64,000 nucleotides of DNA from the NCBI RefSeq assembly GCF_016592595.1, contig NZ_AP012977.1, positions 496,001 to 560,000 of the forward strand. Reading direction: 5' to 3'. Shown piece by piece: positions 55,696 through 64,000 of the stretch. The notes under the pieces were generated by a model, which searched no databases, had not been told where the DNA came from, and worked only from the letters and a program-made list of their open reading frames with translations. A program made the translations under genes and the position numbers. Origin of the DNA: Abyssogena phaseoliformis symbiont OG214 (GTDB taxonomy: Bacteria; Pseudomonadota; Gammaproteobacteria; PS1; Pseudothioglobaceae). Every line of letters starts with the position of its first letter. Within the stretch, counting starts at the first letter, position 1.

Positions 55696-57612
55696 ATGCC
55701 GATTATCACCCTGCCAGACGGAACCCAAAAAACATTTGAGCAAGCGCTTAGCGTTGCGCAAGTGGCAAAGTCTATTGGCTCGGGCTTGGCTAAAGCGGCA
55801 TTGGCTGGCGAGGTTGATGGTGCGTTGGTTGATACATCATTTTTAATTAAGGCGGATGCTAATCTTACGATTATTACAGCGAGTGATGACAAAGGGCTTG
55901 AGGTTATTCGCCATTCTACAGCGCACTTATTGGCACAAGCCACGCAAATGCTTTATCCAAAGGCACAAGTGACAATTGGCCCTGTGATTGATAATGGTTT
56001 TTATTATGATTTTGCATATTCAGATGGTTTTTCAGAGGGTGATTTAGCCAAAATTGAAAAAAATATGCACAAACTGGTTAAGCAAAATCTTAAGATTGAA
56101 AGATTTGAGATGGGTCGTGATGAAGCGGTACAATCTTTTCAAGATAAGGGTGAGTACTATAAGGCTGAAATTATTGAATCAATTCCTGCTGATCAAACGC
56201 TGTCTTTATATAAGCAGGGAGATTTTATTGACCTTTGCCGTGGACCACATGTGCCTTCGACTGCTAAGTTAAAAGCCTTTAAACTAATAAAATTGGCAGG
56301 TGCTTACTGGCGTGGTGACTCTAATAATGAAATGTTACAACGTGTGTATGGCACGGCTTGGGCGACCAAGCAAGATTTAGAAACACATTTGCACAGATTG
56401 GAAGAAGCTTCAAAGCGCGACCATCGTAAAATTGGCAAAATTCAAGACTTGTTTCACATGCAAGAAGAAGCACCAGGTATGGTATTTTGGCATGCTAAAG
56501 GCTGGATATTGTACCAATTGGTTGAGCAATATATGCGTGGTATTTTCAAAGACAATAGCTATCAAGAAGTGCATACACCACAGTTAATTGATAAAAGCCT
56601 TTGGGAAAAATCAGGCCATTGGGATAAATTTGGCGATGTTATGTTTACCACTAGTTCTGAAAATCGTGATTATGCTGTAAAACCCATGAATTGCCCTGCA
56701 CATATCCAAATTTATAACCAAGGCTTAAAATCTTATCGTGATTTACCACTACGCTTGGCAGAGTTCGGCTCGTGCCATCGCAATGAGCCTTCAGGTACGT
56801 TGCACGGTATTATGCGTGTGCGTAATTTTGTACAAGATGATGGTCATATTTTTTGTACGCCTGAACAAATCCAAGATGAAGTTTCAACCTTTATTGATTT
56901 GACTTTTGCTGTGTATAGGCATTTTGGCTTTGATAGCGTTGATATCAAACTTTCAACCCGTCCAGAAAACCGTGTGGGTTCAGACGAGGTATGGGATAAG
57001 GCCGAGGCAGCGTTAGAAGAGGCGCTTGACACTAAGGGCATTAAATGGGAGTTACAGGAGGGTGAAGGCGCATTCTACGGGCCTAAAATTGAATTTGTAT
57101 TAAAAGATTGCCTAGATCGGCAGTGGCAGTGTGGTACATTGCAGGTTGATTTTTCTATGCCAGAGCGATTAGGTGCGCAATTTATTGATGAAGATAGTAT
57201 AAAGCAAACCCCCGTCATGCTGCACCGTGCAATTGTAGGTTCGTTAGAACGATTTGTGGGTATTTTGATTGAACATTACGAGGGTGCATACCCTTGTTGG
57301 TTGGCACCTATTCAGGCAGTTATTATTAATATTTCTGAAAAACAAGCAGATGTTGTTGTTGATATGACTAAAAAGTTAAAAAAACAAGGGCTTAGAGTCA
57401 TTTCGGACTTGCGAAATGAGAAGATAGGCTTTAAAATACGCGAGCATTCATTACAACGCTATCCTTATATTTTAATCGTGGGTGATCGTGAAATGGAGAA
57501 GGGTCAAATTTCAGTGCGCCAACGTGGCGGTGAAGATTTAGGTGCAATGAGTATTGAGGCGTTTGTAAAAAAGGTAAACCAGGAGACATTATTAAAAAAA
57601 CAAATAAAGTAA
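55696..57612 (+). CDS. thrS: Threonyl-tRNA synthetase
   Basis: 638 residues. N-terminal TGS domain ([20 protein letters not shown]), then the editing domain with [10 protein letters not shown] and [16 protein letters not shown]. The class II catalytic core follows: [40 protein letters not shown] (motif 2 with Arg) and [20 protein letters not shown] (motif 3), and then the anticodon-binding domain. It charges tRNA-Thr. The end overlaps infC, as in E. coli. All zinc ligands (C in NCPAH, H residues) appear present. Standalone upstream spacing of 54 bp. Confidence 0.97.
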   Translation: MPIITLPDGTQKTFEQALSVAQVAKSIGSGLAKAALAGEVDGALVDTSFLIKADANLTIITASDDKGLEVIRHSTAHLLAQATQMLYPKAQVTIGPVIDNGFYYDFAYSDGFSEGDLAKIEKNMHKLVKQNLKIERFEMGRDEAVQSFQDKGEYYKAEIIESIPADQTLSLYKQGDFIDLCRGPHVPSTAKLKAFKLIKLAGAYWRGDSNNEMLQRVYGTAWATKQDLETHLHRLEEASKRDHRKIGKIQDLFHMQEEAPGMVFWHAKGWILYQLVEQYMRGIFKDNSYQEVHTPQLIDKSLWEKSGHWDKFGDVMFTTSSENRDYAVKPMNCPAHIQIYNQGLKSYRDLPLRLAEFGSCHRNEPSGTLHGIMRVRNFVQDDGHIFCTPEQIQDEVSTFIDLTFAVYRHFGFDSVDIKLSTRPENRVGSDEVWDKAEAALEEALDTKGIKWELQEGEGAFYGPKIEFVLKDCLDRQWQCGTLQVDFSMPERLGAQFIDEDSIKQTPVMLHRAIVGSLERFVGILIEHYEGAYPCWLAPIQAVIINISEKQADVVVDMTKKLKKQGLRVISDLRNEKIGFKIREHSLQRYPYILIVGDREMEKGQISVRQRGGEDLGAMSIEAFVKKVNQETLLKKQIK

Positions 57613-58121
57613 AAACTAGAATTAATGACACCATTAGAGTAGCAGAAGTTCGATTGATTGACGCTAAAGGCGAGCAACTTGGTATTGTTGATACCGATAT
57701 TGCAAAGCAAAAAGCAACGCAGGCTGGGCTAGATTTAGTAGAGATTTCTCCCAATGCTCAGCCACCTGTTTGCAAGATTATGGATTTTGGCAAGTTTCTT
57801 TATGAATTAAAGCAACAAAAGAAAGAAGCCAAAAAGAAACAAAAAAGAAACACAGTTAAAACCATTAAGTATCGTCCAGGCACTGAAGAGGGTGATTACC
57901 AAATTAAATTTAAGAATTTGGTGAAATTTTTAGACAATGGTGACAAGGTTAAAGTTAGTATTTGGTTCCGCGGTCGCGAAATGCAACACAAGGAGCTGGG
58001 CATGGAAATGCTAGACAGAATTGAAAAGGACACAGAAGAATTTGCCAATGTAGAACAAAAGGCAAAATTAGAGGGTCGTCAGCTAGGCATGATGCTGGCA
58101 CCTAAATCAAAGAAAAAGTAA
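57591..58121 (+). CDS. infC: Translation initiation factor IF-3 with rare ATT start
   Basis: No ATG, GTG or TTG lies at the expected start. The family N-terminus [18 protein letters not shown] is in frame with two ATT codons at 57588 and 57591, and AGGAG lies at 57581-57585, 5 bases before the second. infC of E. coli also starts with AUU, which lets IF-3 repress its own synthesis. 176 residues: [40 protein letters not shown] and [15 protein letters not shown] are all family motifs. The start lies inside the thrS 3' end. IF-3 binds the 30S subunit and checks start codons. Confidence 0.93.
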   Translation: MKKTNKVKTRINDTIRVAEVRLIDAKGEQLGIVDTDIAKQKATQAGLDLVEISPNAQPPVCKIMDFGKFLYELKQQKKEAKKKQKRNTVKTIKYRPGTEEGDYQIKFKNLVKFLDNGDKVKVSIWFRGREMQHKELGMEMLDRIEKDTEEFANVEQKAKLEGRQLGMMLAPKSKKK

Positions 58122-58178
58122 GACTTAAAAGTCTGAAAATATAAAAAAAGCCTGATAGGGCAATAAAAGGAGTAAATG

Positions 58179-58376
58179 ATGCCAAAGTTAAAAACCAATA
58201 GAGGGGCTGCAAAGCGCTTCAAAAAAACTGCCAGTGGTGGTTATAAATGTAAACACTCTCATCTACGTCATATTCTGACTAAGAAGAGTTCTTCTAGAAA
58301 ACGCAGTTTGCGCGCACCAGACACGGTTGAGAAAGCCGATGTACCGATGGTTCGTAAAATGTTACCGTATAGTTAA
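58179..58376 (+). CDS. rpmI: Ribosomal protein L35
   Basis: Two ATG codons are adjacent (58176 and 58179); the second lies 6 bases after AGGAG and gives the usual [20 protein letters not shown]. 65 residues, very basic. Part of the large subunit. It follows infC in the conserved infC-rpmI-rplT operon; the 57-bp gap holds a 6-bp hairpin (AGACTT..AAGTCT at 58121-58134). Confidence 0.97.
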   Translation: MPKLKTNRGAAKRFKKTASGGYKCKHSHLRHILTKKSSSRKRSLRAPDTVEKADVPMVRKMLPYS

Positions 58377-58393
58377 TTTAGGAGTATAAGAAA

Positions 58394-58753
58394 ATGGCAA
58401 GAGTATCAAGAGGTGTGCAAGCGCACGCTAAACATAAGAAAATTTTAAAGAAAGCTAAGGGTTATTATGGCGCAAGATCTAAAGTATATCGCGTTGCTAA
58501 ACAAGCGGTTATTAAAGCAGGACAGTACGCGTATCGTGATCGCCGTCAAAGACGCCGTCAATTTCGCCGGCTTTGGATTGTGCGTATTAATGCTGAGGCA
58601 CGTAATAACGGTTTAAGCTATTCAAGAATGATTGATGGCATGAGCAAAGCAGGCATTGAAATTGATCGTAAAGTTTTATCAGACATTGCTATTTTTGATA
58701 AAGCGGCATTTGCAAAAATTGCAGATCAGGCAAAACAGGCTTTAGTTGCATAA
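58394..58753 (+). CDS. rplT: Ribosomal protein L20
   Basis: 119 residues. [20 protein letters not shown] and [20 protein letters not shown] are characteristic, as are [20 protein letters not shown] and [21 protein letters not shown]20 binds 23S rRNA early in assembly and represses its operon in enterics by binding the leader. Preceded by AGGAG. Complete. Confidence 0.97.
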   Translation: MARVSRGVQAHAKHKKILKKAKGYYGARSKVYRVAKQAVIKAGQYAYRDRRQRRRQFRRLWIVRINAEARNNGLSYSRMIDGMSKAGIEIDRKVLSDIAIFDKAAFAKIADQAKQALVA

Positions 58754-58775
58754 TAAATAATAATAGGAGCTAGAT

Positions 58776-62632
<3,857 letters not shown>

Positions 62633-62633
<1 letters not shown>

Positions 62634-62920
62634 TGTCAATTACTAAAAAAGACATTGCCAGTGCATTGGCAAAAAACATGGACATAACCCATGTTCAGGC
62701 ATTAACAATTACACATGATTTTTTTGACCAAATCAAACAAACGCTAGCCTCTGGAGAGTTGGTAAAGCTGTCTAGCTTTGGTAGCTTTGTGATTAGAAAG
62801 AAGTCTGCTAGGCCAGGTAGAAACCCTAAAACTGGTGAAGTGGTTGAAATTTCAGCCAGAAAGGTGGTGGTATTTAAATCAGGACCAAAGCTTAAATCAG
62901 CCACTCAAAAAGGCGAATAA
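62633..62920 (+). CDS. ihfA: Integration host factor alpha subunit
   Basis: 95 residues. TAATG couples it to pheT, as in enterics. HU/IHF fold: MSITKKDIASALAKNMDITH, SGELVKLSSFGSFVIRKKSA and the DNA-intercalating arm RPGRNPKTGEVVEISARKVV with the Pro that bends DNA. IHF is a heterodimer with IhfB and bends specific sites in recombination, replication and transcription. It could have served the integrase of the neighbouring element. Confidence 0.95.
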
Positions 62921-62985
62921 TCGTAAGCATATCTTAAAGAGTGCAAGTTACAGCGCTAAAATTCCACCAATATTATTAGAACTGC

Positions 62986-63096
62986 TTGTTAATCTGTAAT
63001 AGCTGACACACCCAAGGGCACGAGTGGCGGTGCTAGAAGTTTATCAATATTATTAAAGACTATTTAGAATTGGTTGTTAATCCGTAATAGCTGACA
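62986..63096. repeat. Direct repeat of a gene 3' end
   Basis: TTGTTAATCYGTAATAGCTGAC plus one base occurs at 62986-63008 and 63074-63096 with a single mismatch, and ATATTATTA-like sequence precedes both. The second copy is the 3' end of the 63077-63547 gene (encoding SAITD-stop on the minus strand). The first is a duplicate beyond the gene. Confidence 0.8.
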
Positions 63097-63547
63097 TAAA
63101 ACCTTTTAATACTGGCATTACCTTGTCAATAATTTCTTGATTTTTAGCCACGTTATTCACATGACCTTCGATGGTTTTTTTTGTCTCTTGTAAGGTTGTG
63201 TTGTAATCATCATCAAATTCAAAATTAATAAAATAAAAACCCTTGGCTTTATCTCTAACAGACCTAACTGATAGAAAGTCAGTTTCCCAAGCGAGTTCTG
63301 CTTGATAGACAGCATCTGAATTTGTTGTGTCTTTTTGTAGCAAAACAAGGGTTGAGCCAAAATGAAAAATAAAGTGACTTGCACTGCAATTTGATACAGG
63401 CGTTGTGTTTAATTCGCCACTTTGAAGTGCATTGGCAATTTGCTTAAGCTGAGAGTTGTTAAGTTGGATATACTTTGCATCTAAATATTCATTAATATTG
63501 GCATTAGGATAATTGTTTTTTAAAAATTCAACAAGTCTTTTGAGCAT
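63077..63547 (-). CDS. Hypothetical protein, 156 residues
   Basis: Intact and soluble. MLKRLVEFLKNNYPNANINE is followed by SQLKQIANALQSGELNTTPV, a beta-rich middle (HFIFHFGSTLVLLQKDTTNS, FLSVRSVRDKAKGFYFINFE) and a helical tail (IEGHVNNVAKNQEIIDKVMP). No family recognised. It is convergent with ihfA, with the duplicated 3' end between them. Confidence 0.55.
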   Translation of the reverse strand: MLKRLVEFLKNNYPNANINEYLDAKYIQLNNSQLKQIANALQSGELNTTPVSNCSASHFIFHFGSTLVLLQKDTTNSDAVYQAELAWETDFLSVRSVRDKAKGFYFINFEFDDDYNTTLQETKKTIEGHVNNVAKNQEIIDKVMPVLKGFMSAITD

Positions 63548-63614
63548 GGTTATGACGCTTGGTTAAAACCTGATATTATAGTCAAATATAATGAGCTATT
63601 CTTGGTAAGCGTGC

Positions 63615-64000
63615 TTATGAGTCAAATCTATCTTTATTATATCTAATGTTATAAATATCAAAAATACTAATGGCCATCGCAGCAATAATAGGGCCAATAA
63701 ACAAGCCTAAAATGCTAAATTGTATAATGCCGGCCAAGGTAGATAGTACCGTGATTAGCGTGTGGTCTAGTGTATTTGCACCACTGGATTTTTTAGATAA
63801 GAGCTTGATGATGCTAGGTCGAGCCAAATTATCAACAATAAAACCAATCACAACAGCACCAGAGATCGCAACAATCAACGCATCAGTAGTTTGACCTTGG
63901 GCGTATAAATACAAACTCAATGGTAGCCAAATAATTAAACCACCTAATAAAAGTATAAAACTAACCAACGCCATCGCAATACCAAAATATAGGGCAGGTA
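63615..64000 (-). CDS. AI-2E (PerM) family transporter, C-terminal part
   Basis: The frame enters from beyond the right edge (PALYFGIAMALVSFILLLGG) and ends at 63615. Three to four hydrophobic helices are visible, with DALIVAISGAVVIGFIVDNL, ARPSIIKLLSKKSSGANTLD and LITVLSTLAGIIQFSILGLF then IGPIIAAMAIS. The D-N-ARP-I region and the final G..G.iiGP..A are PerM-family marks. Members export small molecules or act as Na+/H+ antiporters; the substrate is unknown. Only about 128 residues are in the window. Confidence 0.8.
   Translation of the reverse strand, partial: PALYFGIAMALVSFILLLGGLIIWLPLSLYLYAQGQTTDALIVAISGAVVIGFIVDNLARPSIIKLLSKKSSGANTLDHTLITVLSTLAGIIQFSILGLFIGPIIAAMAISIFDIYNIRYNKDRFDS

Overview
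This window comes from an AT-rich gammaproteobacterium. The right-hand third carries the standard gammaproteobacterial run thrS-infC-rpmI-rplT-pheS-pheT-ihfA, beside lspA, fabI, ppiD, thiO and recJ. The very low GC, compact overlapping housekeeping genes and DUF302/cytochrome c genes fit the SUP05/Thioglobus sulfur oxidisers and their invertebrate symbionts. That placement is inference; no rRNA or tRNA gene is present to test it.

Bases 1 to about 45,900 are a decayed integrated plasmid or integrative conjugative element. It holds remnants of a type IVB pilus secretin (0.3-1.7 kb) and most of an I-type (Dot/Icm, R64-like) conjugation system. The main tra block lies on the minus strand at 4-12.7 kb, in R64 order. 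dotO lies at 14-17 kb, traX and dotA at 24-26.9 kb and dotI at 44 kb, all on the plus strand. The element also has a tyrosine recombinase, a probable Rep_3-type initiator, a ParA/ribbon-helix-helix pair, a BRO antirepressor with an Ash-like leader gene, a Lar-like antirestriction protein, a Gp37/Gp68 family protein and several DNA methyltransferases. Toxin-antitoxin and defence genes are numerous: two hipA-hipB pairs, a BrnT-like pair, and Phd, AbiE and zeta-like remnants. Most large genes are broken by frameshifts and by nonsense codons that mostly look like Gln or Trp codons changed by one transition. Intact islands include purD, hipA2/hipB2, the BrnT-like pair, a DUF2726 protein and a putative ADP-ribosyltransferase with its partner.

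Two loci deserve most attention. At 41.5-42.8 kb three overlapping genes encode an ADP-ribosyltransferase-like protein, a small partner and a SecB-like chaperone. This is the layout of toxin-antitoxin-chaperone phage-defence systems of the CmdTAC kind. At 29.5-32.3 kb (minus) a cytosine-C5 methyltransferase reads in the same frame into a MORC/MutL-like GHKL ATPase, suggesting a fused restriction-modification-like polypeptide, now decayed.

The element ends near 45.9 kb, at a short sequence resembling a tRNA-Ser acceptor 3' end and two tandem 16-bp repeats. Bases 46-64 kb are chromosomal: ppiD, two decaying cytochrome c/DUF302 genes (the first with nine TGATAT repeats in its signal peptide), fabI, a tightly coupled MFS-lspA-thiO-DUF1566-recJ cluster, then the translation cluster ending in ihfA. 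Nearly all housekeeping genes are intact, so the breakage in the element is real decay rather than poor sequence.
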